Made by a program: the position numbers and the translations under genes. Positions 8,123 through 16,869 of a DNA stretch of 64,000 nt are shown here, in pieces (positions within the stretch are counted from its first letter, which is position 1; every line of letters begins with the position of its first letter). This stretch comes from CAZCBX01 sp964497185. GTDB taxonomy: Bacteria > Bdellovibrionota_G > JALEGL01 > JAGRMV01. The stretch covers positions 62,001 through 126,000 of the forward strand of contig CAZCBX010000003.1 in assembly GCA_964497185.1 (NCBI GenBank), read 5' to 3'. Below the pieces are notes generated by a model. That model had not been told where the DNA came from, searched no databases, and saw only the letters and a list, made by a program, of their open reading frames with translations.

Positions 8123-10166
8123 CACCCTCCGTCGGCGGTTGTTTGCGTGGGAGTGGTGTCTTGCACCTTTGCCAAGTCTGATTTGTGTCTTGGGTGCCGG
8201 CTTGGGACCACTGAGTTTTGAAACCCATTTGGTCAGCGTATTCGCACTGCACGTGTTTCTGATTATTTTTATGCCGCAGCGTTTTGCAAAGGGCAAACCT
8301 TGCTCACTGGGCCAATGCATGATGTATGGACTGGGCTGGCTAACCGGGCTGACTTTCACCCAATTCATTCTTGCACTATGGATCCCCCCTTGCAGCTGGT
8401 CCATGGGCCTGGCCTGGTGGGGCTTACTGACGATGATTGGCACGGTGTTTCTCATTGGACTGACATATGCCCTACTAAAGCGTTGCTCAGGTGCGTGGTC
8501 GTGCCGATTCTGGATGCTGGCTGCATGGATTTTACTCTCACTGCCCAATTTCATGGATGTACTTACATCTCCCACACTTTGGGCTTACCATTTTTCTCTG
8601 GGCTACATACCGGGTCCACTTTACGATGCATGGATTCCGCAGTTTACTTCACTGTTGTGGTTTCGCGTATGGACGCTGTGGCTGGCTCTGTTTTTTATGC
8701 TCAATGCCAAAAAGTTTTACCCTTGGACATTGCTATTGTGGCTTCCTTTGTTTTTTCGCACCGATTTGGGCTTTCGAAGCACCCATGCCTCCGTGGAAAG
8801 AGCCCTAGGCCGCGTCCAACACAGCCAATACGCGCGCATCTTCACCCATCGGGATCTTCGTTTGCCGCTGACACCTGTAGAAAAAGCATCCCTGGACCAT
8901 CTGATTCAAAACATTTCGCAGCAACTGGCTGTCCCCTTGCCCCAGGAGCCCATCCGCATTTATGTGTATGAAGATGCAGTATTGAAGAAAAAACTTACGG
9001 GAACACACTGGACCATGATTGGCAATCCCATGCAGCAAGCGCTGCACATGGTGGATCTTTCACCGTCTGACCCGCTCTTGGTTCATGAACTCAGTCATGT
9101 CATCGCCAAGCCATTGGGTTTGGCAGGTTTAGGCTTGGGAAGAAACATGGCTTTAACTGAAGGCTTGGCCATGGCCGTGCAAGAAGAATACCGGTTTGTG
9201 CCGTTGGATCAATGGGCCGCCTACATGTTGAGTCAAAACCAGCTACCCGACCTGGCAACGCTGGTATCCAATGTTTCTTTTTTGGGTCACAATTCAGCCA
9301 TGAGTTACACCGCGGCTGGCTCATGGATTCAATGGCTGATCCGCACCCAGGGTCAAAAATCCTTTGCCGCTTTTTATGCCAGCGGCAACGCGATGGAGGC
9401 GTTTGGCGTTTCCCTGCCGCTGCTCGAAAAACAGTGGCATGATCATTTGCTTCAAATTTCTGTGGATCCGGCTTTGGGCGATCGAATGCAGCCCATACTG
9501 GCACGTGCTCCTGTATTTTTGCGCACCTGTGTGCATGAACTTTCTGAATTTCAATATCGCTACGATTACCGCTGTCAGACGGATGCTTGCAAACAAGAGG
9601 CGGTGAGCCAGGCCCGTCGATGCAGTTCCAATAGCGCCTGGGCTCAAACACGCCACGTAGAATATTTATTGCGCGATCTGCCTCGGCACCATGACGCTTT
9701 GGCTTCTTATCTGACCCACCCTTTGCTCCCCCAAACGCTCAACGACCGCATTCATCTGGCTTTAAATCGCAAACCGCTCATTGAACAAAATGGTGCCGCC
9801 CATTGGCTATGGCAGAACCACCCGAATTGGTATCGCTGGTATGTGCGTGGCATGTATCATTTCATGGATGAAATGCCCAAAGACATGCCCGAACAGGTAA
9901 AGTGGTCCATGATTGAAAAACTTCATCCTCTTAAAGATGGACCTGCTCTCATCGCTTTGGACAATAAACTGGACTGGACTTCGGGTTCGCCCCTATCTCA
10001 AACTTTGCTGCATCGAAAAATGCTTCGCTATTTTGAGCATTTCGGTCAGCCCGATCAAGCGTTGGCATGGCTGACAGCGCGACCACCCTCAAGTGTTATT
10101 GGAGAGGCTTGGTATGCGGCTCAGCTGCATCGCTTGCATGAGGTTTTGCAGGACGTGCAGAAATAA
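8106..10166 (+). CDS. polytopic membrane protein with extracytoplasmic HExxH metalloprotease-like domain
   Basis: 686 residues from the ATG at 8106; a TTG at 8085 would extend it. The first 230 or so residues are Trp-rich and hydrophobic with several predicted membrane helices. A soluble part follows with LVHELSHVIAK, an HExxH zinc motif at about residues 327-331, and a downstream glutamate in LTEGLAMA at about 352, the spacing expected of gluzincins. The rest (CQTDACKQEAVSQARRC, paired cysteines) suggests an oxidising compartment. I do not recognise the family. Overlap with the kinase gene suggests joint expression, and the end overlaps lspA convergently by 71 bases. Peptidase activity is an inference from the motif alone. 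Confidence 0.7.
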   Translation: MSLPNSTLRRRLFAWEWCLAPLPSLICVLGAGLGPLSFETHLVSVFALHVFLIIFMPQRFAKGKPCSLGQCMMYGLGWLTGLTFTQFILALWIPPCSWSMGLAWWGLLTMIGTVFLIGLTYALLKRCSGAWSCRFWMLAAWILLSLPNFMDVLTSPTLWAYHFSLGYIPGPLYDAWIPQFTSLLWFRVWTLWLALFFMLNAKKFYPWTLLLWLPLFFRTDLGFRSTHASVERALGRVQHSQYARIFTHRDLRLPLTPVEKASLDHLIQNISQQLAVPLPQEPIRIYVYEDAVLKKKLTGTHWTMIGNPMQQALHMVDLSPSDPLLVHELSHVIAKPLGLAGLGLGRNMALTEGLAMAVQEEYRFVPLDQWAAYMLSQNQLPDLATLVSNVSFLGHNSAMSYTAAGSWIQWLIRTQGQKSFAAFYASGNAMEAFGVSLPLLEKQWHDHLLQISVDPALGDRMQPILARAPVFLRTCVHELSEFQYRYDYRCQTDACKQEAVSQARRCSSNSAWAQTRHVEYLLRDLPRHHDALASYLTHPLLPQTLNDRIHLALNRKPLIEQNGAAHWLWQNHPNWYRWYVRGMYHFMDEMPKDMPEQVKWSMIEKLHPLKDGPALIALDNKLDWTSGSPLSQTLLHRKMLRYFEHFGQPDQALAWLTARPPSSVIGEAWYAAQLHRLHEVLQDVQK

Positions 10167-10629
10167 TCAGCGAATCCAGCGCAAACAAAATGGCCCCCAC
10201 TGTAATGGCAGAGTCCGCCACATTAAAAACAGGCCAGTGGTGATTTTGAACATACACATCTAAAAAATCAATCACATACCCCAAGCGCACGCGATCAATG
10301 ATGTTGCCCACTGCGCCCGATAAAATCATCACCATGGCCCAGCGAGAAAGTTTTTCCTCGGGTTTTAATTTAGAGAATAGATAAATCACCACCCCCATGG
10401 CCAAAAAAGAAGTGGTTAAGAAAAAAGGCGTGCTCCATGTCGACCCCATGCCAAACGCAGCGCCACGATTGTGAACCAAAGTAAAATTGAAAAACCCGTC
10501 AATCACGGGCACACTCTGGCCCAGCGCAAGCCAATCGGCCATAAAAATTTTGGTCCATTGATCCAACACCAACAACCCTACAAATAGGCCGATCCATGCG
10601 CCCAACAGTCGTGACGATATCTTTTTCAT
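10096..10629 (-). CDS. lspA: lipoprotein signal peptidase (signal peptidase II)
   Basis: 177 residues, starting at MKKISSRLLGAW; the frame extends upstream to 10683 but that adds a non-family leader. LspA is an inner-membrane aspartyl protease that removes the signal peptide from diacylglyceryl prolipoproteins. Signature parts are visible: LDQWTKIFM, VHNRGAAFGMG, GNIIDRVRLGYVIDFLDVY with the first catalytic Asp, and FNVADSAITVG with the second. Four hydrophobic stretches fit the fold. Many lipobox proteins in this window are expected substrates. Its 3' end runs convergently into the preceding membrane-protease gene. Confidence 0.95.
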   Translation of the reverse strand: MKKISSRLLGAWIGLFVGLLVLDQWTKIFMADWLALGQSVPVIDGFFNFTLVHNRGAAFGMGSTWSTPFFLTTSFLAMGVVIYLFSKLKPEEKLSRWAMVMILSGAVGNIIDRVRLGYVIDFLDVYVQNHHWPVFNVADSAITVGAILFALDSLIISARPAKPHASDAAEPHTKPLQ

Positions 10630-10675
10630 GTGGGCAAGCGTATCATCTTGGCATGAAATATGAATAGAAAATTGC

Positions 10676-11368
10676 ATGTCCATCTTGCATCAGTGCGCCA
10701 ACCGCTTGGGGTTAATCGATTTTCTGCATGCCCTTTTACCGCCTGTCTGTAGCCGGTGCGAAAGGGCCTTGCCTTTGCATACCCATGCGCCCTCTTTGTG
10801 CAATCCATGTTGGAGCATGGTGTATACACCCATGCTCGTCCATGACGCCGACATCCACCTGCATACATGGTCCAGTGGTATCTACACCCAGTGGATGGCC
10901 CAGCAGCTGCAAAACGCAAAATGGAAAGCCACGCCTGCTTCACTTTTGTTTTGGCAGACCGTGGTTCGAACCCATGCGTCTCAATTTCAAACCCAACCCT
11001 GGGATGCCATCATCGCCATGCCTTACCACCCTTGGCGCTTGGTTCAACGTGGCTATTCGCTCCCGCATTGGATGGCCCATCAGCTGCAAAAAGCATGGCC
11101 CCATCTACAAATCCGTCAGCCGCTGCGTAAAATGCCACGACCTGCGCAAGCAAAGCAGCCAGATTTTAAAAGTCGCGCTCACAACATCCGTCAGGCTTTT
11201 ACTGTAAAAGACGAGGTGGACAGGCAGCGTTTTCTGCTCATTGATGATGTGCGCACCAGCGGATCCACCCTCCACGCTGCGGCCAAAGCCCTATACCAGG
11301 CAGGCGCCAAAAAAGTCGATGCATATGTTTTATTGCAAGCCCCCCAGCCCAAAACCAAAAAAACCTAG
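10676..11368 (+). CDS. comF: ComF family phosphoribosyltransferase-like protein
   Basis: 230 residues. An N-terminal zinc-ribbon-like pair CSRC (C25, C28) and CNPC (C42, C45) is followed by a type I phosphoribosyltransferase fold whose PRPP loop is FLLIDDVRTSGST. The segment MPYHPWRLVQRGYSLPHWMA matches the ComF core (ComF usually has RGFNQ here). ComF/GntX proteins support DNA uptake in naturally competent species, but are also kept in non-competent ones. It is transcribed divergently from lspA with a 46-base gap. Confidence 0.88.
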   Translation: MSILHQCANRLGLIDFLHALLPPVCSRCERALPLHTHAPSLCNPCWSMVYTPMLVHDADIHLHTWSSGIYTQWMAQQLQNAKWKATPASLLFWQTVVRTHASQFQTQPWDAIIAMPYHPWRLVQRGYSLPHWMAHQLQKAWPHLQIRQPLRKMPRPAQAKQPDFKSRAHNIRQAFTVKDEVDRQRFLLIDDVRTSGSTLHAAAKALYQAGAKKVDAYVLLQAPQPKTKKT

Positions 11369-11449
11369 TCAGCCGCGCCCATCCCATAACACCCCGCCAT
11401 CGGGTATGAACGGCCGGTATAGCCCTTGCGGGAGTCGTGGATATGAGAT

Positions 11450-12445
11450 ATGACGCTCAACATGATTCGACCCATACAGCTAGGTCCGCATTCATTTGAA
11501 AAGGCTTTATTTTTAGGCCCCATGGAGGGCATCACGGATGTGCCTTTTCGTAAATTGGTGCGCAAGCACGGTTGCAATGTTATTTGCACGCAGATGATCC
11601 ACGCTCAGGCCATCATTCATGCGGCCGATAAACAGCGCGTGGTGGAAACCACCAAAATGACCGAAGATGAAAAACCCATTGGTTTTCAACTCTGCGGCAA
11701 TGATCCCAAATTGGTGGGTGAAGCAGCCAAGTGGGCCAAAGACAAAGGCGCCGATTTTATTGATTTGAACATGGGCTGCCCTGCCAAAAATGTGGTTAAA
11801 AATGGGGGCGGTTCTGCATTGCTCAAAGTGCCTGATTTGGCCGCGCGAGTGGTGGAGGCCATTGCTGAAAGCACGCAGCTACCCACCACGGTTAAAATTC
11901 GCGTGGGCTGGACCGAAGACGCCATGAACCACATCACCATTGGCAAGCGCATGGAAAATGCCGGCGCGGCACTGATTGCCGTCCACGCACGAACCCGCAG
12001 CCAAAAATACAAAGGCAAGGCCGATTGGAACTTGGTTGCGGATTTAAAAAAGCATCTGTCCATTCCTGTGATTGGCAACGGCGATGTCACCACCCATCAA
12101 GATATTTTGGATAAATTTAGCCAAACGCAGCTCGACGGCGTGATGATCGCCCGCGGTGCGTTGGGCAATCCATGGATTTTTTCAGGCCATACGCCCACCG
12201 TGCTAGAAATTTATGAGACGTTGCTGGAACACCTACAAGAGCACTTGGATTTTTATGGCCATGAAGATCGATCCTATCGAACATTTCGCAAACATGTGGT
12301 GTGGTATACTGCTGGTTTGCCCAACAGCAGCGAGTTTCGTGATCGCGCCTTCAAAGAACGTGACACGCAAAAATTTATGGACATGATTCATACTTATTTT
12401 AAAAAGCTATTGGATAACGGTGTTAATTCATCGCATAGCTTATAG
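11450..12445 (+). CDS. dusB: tRNA-dihydrouridine synthase (DusB-like)
   Basis: 331 residues. FMN-dependent TIM barrel that reduces uridine in the tRNA D-loop. Visible: LGPMEGITDVPFRKLVRKHG, the catalytic-cysteine loop LNMGCPAKNVVKNGGGSALL, the phosphate-binding HARTRSQKYKGKADW, and IGNGDV with IARGALGNPWIF. The order and spacing are those of bacterial DusB. It starts 81 bases after comF and may share its transcript. A GC-rich quasi-palindrome follows it before the convergent metzincin gene. Confidence 0.93.
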   Translation: MTLNMIRPIQLGPHSFEKALFLGPMEGITDVPFRKLVRKHGCNVICTQMIHAQAIIHAADKQRVVETTKMTEDEKPIGFQLCGNDPKLVGEAAKWAKDKGADFIDLNMGCPAKNVVKNGGGSALLKVPDLAARVVEAIAESTQLPTTVKIRVGWTEDAMNHITIGKRMENAGAALIAVHARTRSQKYKGKADWNLVADLKKHLSIPVIGNGDVTTHQDILDKFSQTQLDGVMIARGALGNPWIFSGHTPTVLEIYETLLEHLQEHLDFYGHEDRSYRTFRKHVVWYTAGLPNSSEFRDRAFKERDTQKFMDMIHTYFKKLLDNGVNSSHSL

Positions 12446-12481
12446 GTACCTCTGAAGGGTGTGGGATCGTGGGGCCCGAGG

Positions 12482-12533
12482 GGATCCGTGTGAGCGCCTC
12501 CGGTAGTTGCGCGAGGACCTAGCGAACACAAGC
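12482..12533. repeat. intergenic quasi-palindrome with the TCCTCGC core (member of a window-wide family)
   Basis: In the 164-base gap between the convergent dusB and metzincin genes. Bases 12494-12519, read on the minus strand, give GGTCCTCGC...CCGGAGGCGC, close to the core seen at 41246-41270 and 60520-60542. Flanks GTGTGAGCG and CGAACAC extend it as a weak palindrome, and the left flank CCCGAGGGGATCCGT resembles the arm at 41224-41238. There is no T-run, so it does not look like a simple intrinsic terminator. Confidence 0.5.
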
Positions 12534-12609
12534 CCAAAAAGCTGCTATCGGTAACGCCTTTGAAACTCAAAAATTAGAAACCGCGATATACGAATCGTCT
12601 CTCTTGCAT

Positions 12610-13422
12610 TTATGGCTGATAGTTTTGCGCATCTTGCAGGCTGTTGGGCCCAAACAAATTTTCTGTTGCACCGGCAAGCCCGCCCACAAAATCTTGAACA
12701 TTGCTGCTGCTTTCTACGGCCCAAAACATAACGTCGTTTTCATCGATGGTGTGTTTGGGGTGATCATCATCTTCATGATCTTCCACCATGGGTAGGCCAT
12801 TGTGCACCAAGCCCAAGGCATGCCCCAACTCGTGCACCACTACAGCCTGCTGGATTTGCTGTTTGCTGATTTCGGTGGTGGAAATGTTGTCTATGACTTC
12901 TTGAAAGACAAACGCATAATATGTGCCAGGAATGTGCAGACCCAACACTGTATCGCTCTGCGCAAACTGTCCGCCCACAAAAATAAGGGCCAGCTGTGCT
13001 TCGGTAGATGTAAAGCTGGGTGTAAACTGAGCCTCGGCCAATGCTTGCAGCGCATCCAGGGTCCATTGGTCCGTGTCTTGTGATGCAAACGCTGTCATTT
13101 GTGATAACTGCGTATCCACAACGACCGTCCGATTTTCAAAAGATTCAAACAGCGCATCCAAGCTTTTGGTGGTGTATCCCCACAAATCGCCACCCAGCCC
13201 TAAATTCCCTGTGTAGGGAGCGTGCCCATCTTCGTAAAAAACTTCAATGGTAAGTTGGGTTAAAGAGGAAGAAAAAAAAGTATCCACCACTGCTTGCTGC
13301 GCGGCTGTCGGGCCATCGGTGTTGCTATTTGACTGCGAGCTGCTGCAGGCCACCAACCATAAAAGCATCATGCATATGAAAAATTTTAAGGTTGTTTGAG
13401 TGAAATGTTTGCGTGTTTTCAT
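12610..13422 (-). CDS. putative metzincin-type zinc metalloprotease lipoprotein
   Basis: 270 residues from the ATG at 13422; an ATG three codons upstream (13431) is possible. The N-terminus is a lipoprotein signal with lipobox LVAC. The zinc motif HELGHALGLVHN (starting at about residue 197) is the full HExxHxxGxxH of metzincins, and a methionine in ENDVMFW about 35 residues on may be the Met-turn. The His/Asp-rich segment between them is unusual. It is probably anchored to the outer membrane and secreted-facing; the substrate is unknown. It lies downstream of dnaB on the same strand with a gap of about 60 bases. Confidence 0.75.
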   Translation of the reverse strand: MKTRKHFTQTTLKFFICMMLLWLVACSSSQSNSNTDGPTAAQQAVVDTFFSSSLTQLTIEVFYEDGHAPYTGNLGLGGDLWGYTTKSLDALFESFENRTVVVDTQLSQMTAFASQDTDQWTLDALQALAEAQFTPSFTSTEAQLALIFVGGQFAQSDTVLGLHIPGTYYAFVFQEVIDNISTTEISKQQIQQAVVVHELGHALGLVHNGLPMVEDHEDDDHPKHTIDENDVMFWAVESSSNVQDFVGGLAGATENLFGPNSLQDAQNYQP

Positions 13423-13480
13423 ACCCCACATCTTGGGCGGTTCAGCGCATAAATGCAAAGAAAATATTGAAATGGTTATT

Positions 13481-14878
13481 TTAGGCTGCGCCTGCAGGCA
13501 CGGCGGGTCCTGCTTCATAAGTGGAATCGTCTGACACGTAGTCCATGGCCAAATTGTCGAATTTGGTGTACTTGCCTTGAAAGGACAGCCGAACCATGCC
13601 AATGGCACCGTTTCGATGTTTCACCAAATTAAACTCCGCAATGCCTATGTCTGGCGAATCTTTGTTGTACACTTCGTCGCGGTAAATAAACCCAATGATG
13701 TCTGCATCTTGTTCAATGGCACCCGATTCACGCAAATCAGCCATGCGTGGACGTTTGTCATCCCGACTTTCTACGCCACGGTTTAGCTGAGATAGTGCGA
13801 TCACAGGCACGTTGAGTTCTTTGGCCAGACCTTTGAGCGCCCGCGAAATACCAGAGATTTCCTGTTCACGCGAATCACCCCGACCCGTCATAAGCTGCAA
13901 GTAATCAATCACAATCAAGCCCAAACCCTGGGTCATTTTAAGCCGGCGACATTTGGCACGAATTTCAAAAACGTTCATACCAGGCGTATCATCAATGTAC
14001 ATCGATGCACTGGATAACTTGTCGGCCGCATCGGTTAAACGCATCCATTCACCATCATCGATAAACCCGGACCGAACCCTAGAAGAGTCAACCCTTGCCT
14101 CAGAGCATAAGAGACGGGTTACCAGCTGCTCACGGGCCATCTCCAGTGAGAACAACGCAACCGTTTCGTTTTCTTTCAAAGCAATGTGTTCAGCAATGTT
14201 TAAACAGAAGGATGTTTTACCCATGGCAGGTCGTCCGGCAACAATGATCAAATCAGAGGGTTGCAAGCCGGACGTGAGTTTATCCAAATCGTTGAAGCCT
14301 GTAGGAATGCCCGTAACCAGTTCTTTGCGTTCATAATTTTTTTCAATTTGCTGAAAAGAACTTTTTACCACTTCTTTGATCGACGTTAGGCTGCCAGCGT
14401 GCTGTGCTTCTGATACCTGAAAAATGGTTTTTTCCGCTTCATCCAAAAAATCGGTGATGTCGGAAGTTTCTTCGTATCCTTTGGTGGCAATGGTGGTGGC
14501 TGCATGAATGATGTCACGGAGCACGGCTTTTTCTTTTACGATTTTGGCGTAGTGGCCAATGTTGGCAGCCGTGGGTACGGCGTCCACCAAAGTTGCCAGG
14601 TAAGCCACACCACCGATTTGATCGAGCGTGCCCTTGGTTTTTAATTCATTGGTTAGTGTGATCAGATCGGCTGGCTCATCGCGTTCAACCAAATCCAAAA
14701 TGGATTGAAAAATCTGTTGATGGGTTTTTTTATAAAAATCTTTGGCAACGAGCGTTTCAGATACATCAAACGCGGATTCATTGTCCAACAACATGCCACC
14801 CAGCACCGACTGTTCCGCCTCAATGTTTTGAGGCGGAACCCGTTGATGCATGTTTGCTTGTTGGGGTCGCTCGTCCAC
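13481..14878 (-). CDS. dnaB: replicative DNA helicase DnaB
   Basis: 465 residues. N-terminal DnaB domain (NIEAEQSVLGGMLLDNESAFD), then a RecA-type ATPase with Walker A GRPAMGKTSF, FSLEMAREQLVTRLL, IDYLQLMTG and LSQLNRGVESRDDKRP. It unwinds DNA at the replication fork. The GTG at 14878 has an AAGG six bases upstream; an ATG nine codons on (14851) is the alternative. It follows rplI by 12 bases in the conserved rpsF-rpsR-rplI-dnaB order. Confidence 0.96.
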   Translation of the reverse strand: MDERPQQANMHQRVPPQNIEAEQSVLGGMLLDNESAFDVSETLVAKDFYKKTHQQIFQSILDLVERDEPADLITLTNELKTKGTLDQIGGVAYLATLVDAVPTAANIGHYAKIVKEKAVLRDIIHAATTIATKGYEETSDITDFLDEAEKTIFQVSEAQHAGSLTSIKEVVKSSFQQIEKNYERKELVTGIPTGFNDLDKLTSGLQPSDLIIVAGRPAMGKTSFCLNIAEHIALKENETVALFSLEMAREQLVTRLLCSEARVDSSRVRSGFIDDGEWMRLTDAADKLSSASMYIDDTPGMNVFEIRAKCRRLKMTQGLGLIVIDYLQLMTGRGDSREQEISGISRALKGLAKELNVPVIALSQLNRGVESRDDKRPRMADLRESGAIEQDADIIGFIYRDEVYNKDSPDIGIAEFNLVKHRNGAIGMVRLSFQGKYTKFDNLAMDYVSDDSTYEAGPAVPAGAA

Positions 14879-14890
14879 TTCGACCTTGGT

Positions 14891-15478
14891 TTAGGCAGTT
14901 TTTTCGGTTTCGGTTTCTTGGCTTGTGGCTTCAGCCGTTTCAGGGGTGGCGGTTTGCTCCTCTTGGCCTTGGTCTTGGGCTTTGATTTCATCTTCAGAAG
15001 ATGTGCTCTGAGCCTGAAGATCTTCTTCCACTTCTTCGGCTTCAACCGTCACGGTGATGTTGGCTTCAACGCCGCCATCCATTTTGATGACCACAGGATA
15101 GCTGCCTGTTTTTTTAATGGGCTCGGACAACGCGATGCCTTTGCGGTTGACTTCCACATCCAACTGCTCAGCAATCAACGCTTGAATGTCGAGGGTGGTC
15201 ACTGAACCAAAAAGTTTTCCCGCTTTGGCGGTACGGCGAACAGCCGTCACTTCTTTGTCTTGCAGCTTGCCACGCACGCCTTCAGCTTCGACACGTGCTT
15301 TTTCAATGCGCTTTTCCATCATTCGTTTTTGATGTTCAAAGGCGGCTACGTTGCTTTCATCGGCAACCATGGCTTTGCCTTGTGGAATTAAAAAATTGCG
15401 CGCAAAACCAGGCTTTACGTTAACCACATCACCAACCATGCCCACATTGTTTGTGGATTCCAATAAAATGACTTTCAT
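14891..15478 (-). CDS. rplI: 50S ribosomal protein L9 with long acidic tail
   Basis: 195 residues against about 148 in most bacteria. The N-terminal domain is typical (MKVILLESTNNVGMVGDVV, VKPGFARNFLIPQGKA), then a long helix and a C-terminal 23S rRNA-binding domain. The extra 45 or so residues are Glu/Gln/Thr-rich low complexity and look disordered. A strong AAGGAG lies upstream of the ATG. It is 14 bases downstream of the S6-S18 fusion gene, surely in one operon. Confidence 0.95.
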   Translation of the reverse strand: MKVILLESTNNVGMVGDVVNVKPGFARNFLIPQGKAMVADESNVAAFEHQKRMMEKRIEKARVEAEGVRGKLQDKEVTAVRRTAKAGKLFGSVTTLDIQALIAEQLDVEVNRKGIALSEPIKKTGSYPVVIKMDGGVEANITVTVEAEEVEEDLQAQSTSSEDEIKAQDQGQEEQTATPETAEATSQETETEKTA

Positions 15479-15492
15479 GATGATCTCCTTAT

Positions 15493-16071
15493 TTATTCTT
15501 CAGTGGATGATGCAGATGCATCGGTGGTGCGCTGCGTGGTATGGGGTTGATAAAAGCCTTCTGTAAATGAAAGAAGGGCCAACTGGCGCGCACGTTTCAC
15601 AGCAATGGTTAAATCACGCTGTGATTTAGAGTCAATGCCTGTTACGCGACGGGGAATAATTTTTCCACGCTCGGTTAAAAACTTGGTTAGACCTGCTGTG
15701 TCTTTGTAGTCCATTTGAACAGACAGACGACCGCGACCTTTCACAGGTTTTTTGCCTCTGGGATCTTCTTCTTCGGTTGAAACTTCAGGACCTGAAATAA
15801 TGGTGGCGTAACGCAACAACTCTTCGTCAAACCGAAGGGCTTTGTCGATTTCTTTGACCACTTTGGGCTCATTTTCGAAATACCAAAAAATATAGCGACC
15901 TTGCTCTAGGTCTTGAATGGGATAAGCAAATTTACGAATGCCCCAGTCATCTTTTTTGATCAATTGACCAGGCTTGGCTTTCATAATTTTTTCAAGCTTT
16001 TTGCTTACGCTGTTGATGTACTCTTTGGTGGCGTCGGATTTAAACAACACGACCGTTTCATATTTTCGCAT
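15493..16071 (-). CDS. rpsF-rpsR: fused 30S ribosomal proteins S6 and S18
   Basis: One uninterrupted frame of 192 residues. Residues 1-94 are S6 (MRKYETVVLF, DDWGIRKFAYPI, GRYIFWYFE, ALRFDEELLRY). Residues about 112-174 are S18 (MDYKDTAGLTKFLTERGKII, RRVTGIDSKSQRDLTIAVKR). They are joined by the charged linker EEEDPRGKKPVKGRGR. S6 has no stop codon of its own. S6 and S18 normally bind as a heterodimer on the 30S platform, so a fusion is structurally plausible. The ATG at 16071 has an AGGAG. An internal GTG at 15744 (V110) preceded by AGAGG could allow separate S18 synthesis. A frameshift in the assembly could also remove an original stop. S18's N-terminal zinc/cysteine segment is absent. Confidence 0.9.
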   Translation of the reverse strand: MRKYETVVLFKSDATKEYINSVSKKLEKIMKAKPGQLIKKDDWGIRKFAYPIQDLEQGRYIFWYFENEPKVVKEIDKALRFDEELLRYATIISGPEVSTEEEDPRGKKPVKGRGRLSVQMDYKDTAGLTKFLTERGKIIPRRVTGIDSKSQRDLTIAVKRARQLALLSFTEGFYQPHTTQRTTDASASSTEE

Positions 16072-16202
16072 TAGGACTCCTCTTGGGTTCGCAGTTTTGA
16101 TTTTCAGTTGAGTTTTTGTTTTCTGACCCTGTGCCCGAAAAACAAACTCCATCAAAACGAGGTTTTATTGTGGCTTGTCTTTAGCAGAAAAAAGGTATCA
16201 AA

Positions 16203-16769
16203 TCAAGGTCGATGAAGGGTTTGCTGCGCATCTCGAAAGCCTTGACTGAGTACCATAACAATGGCTTTGGCCGCTTCTTCGGCCAACGGCGCCAAAAGAT
16301 CGGGCGAGGCTTTGGACAGCATAAAAGCAGCCAAATCCATCTGTGGATGTTTGCCCGTACCCACGCGCAGACGGTAAAAATCCCCACTGCCCAGACAACC
16401 AATCAGCGACCGTAACCCGTTGTGCCCGCCAGCTCCGCCGCCTTTTTTCAGGCGGAGCTGACCTTCCGGAAGATCTGCCTCATCGTGTACGACCAAAATC
16501 TGGTCCGGTGTCAGCGACAAAAAGGCTGCCGCTTTTTGTGTGGCTTGACCACTGAGATTCATAAACTCCATGGGTTTGAGAAAAGCGCAAGTTTGATGCG
16601 CGATGTGCTCCTTGGCCCAAAGACCGCCAAACTTCTCTTTCCAGGAAAATGCAGGTGTTGTTTGACTGGAGAGCGCGTCCAGCGCCAAAAAGCCCAAATT
16701 ATGGCGTGTCCAGGCATATCGAAGCCCTGGGTTGCCCAGTCCTACAATGAGTTGAATGGAAGAAGACAT
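16203..16769 (-). CDS. pth: peptidyl-tRNA hydrolase
   Basis: 188 residues. Pth cleaves the ester bond of peptidyl-tRNA released from stalled ribosomes. Catalytic and binding residues are in place: VGLGNPG (N13), TRHNLGF (H23), FLKPMEFMNLSG and VVHDEADLPEG with the Asp next to the catalytic His, then GGGAGGHNGLRSL. It lies in the conserved prs-rplY-pth order but is separated from rplY by an intrinsic terminator, so it may depend on read-through or its own promoter. Confidence 0.95.
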   Translation of the reverse strand: MSSSIQLIVGLGNPGLRYAWTRHNLGFLALDALSSQTTPAFSWKEKFGGLWAKEHIAHQTCAFLKPMEFMNLSGQATQKAAAFLSLTPDQILVVHDEADLPEGQLRLKKGGGAGGHNGLRSLIGCLGSGDFYRLRVGTGKHPQMDLAAFMLSKASPDLLAPLAEEAAKAIVMVLSQGFRDAQQTLHRP

Positions 16770-16810
16770 GGTTTCATCGGTATATCAGGCGAAATGGCGT
16801 TTCTCCACGA

Positions 16811-16841
16811 TAAAAAAGGCCAGGTTTTGCAACCTGGCCTT
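16811..16841 (-). terminator. rho-independent terminator between rplY and pth
   Basis: Read on the minus strand: an 11-bp perfect stem (AAGGCCAGGTT paired with AACCTGGCCTT) around a four-base loop, followed directly by a T-run. It sits 29 bases after the rplY stop and before pth, so it should end or attenuate the prs-rplY transcript. Confidence 0.88.
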
Positions 16842-16869
16842 GTAAGCATATAAGAATCAACACCGTAAA

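Noticed and set aside
8300..8971. 223-residue frame inside the membrane metalloprotease-like gene
   Set aside because: Shadow of the longer gene; random-looking composition without signals.
10630..10683. Longer LspA N-terminus starting at 10683
   Set aside because: The extra residues lack family similarity and would overlap the divergent comF start; MKKISSR is a normal LspA start.
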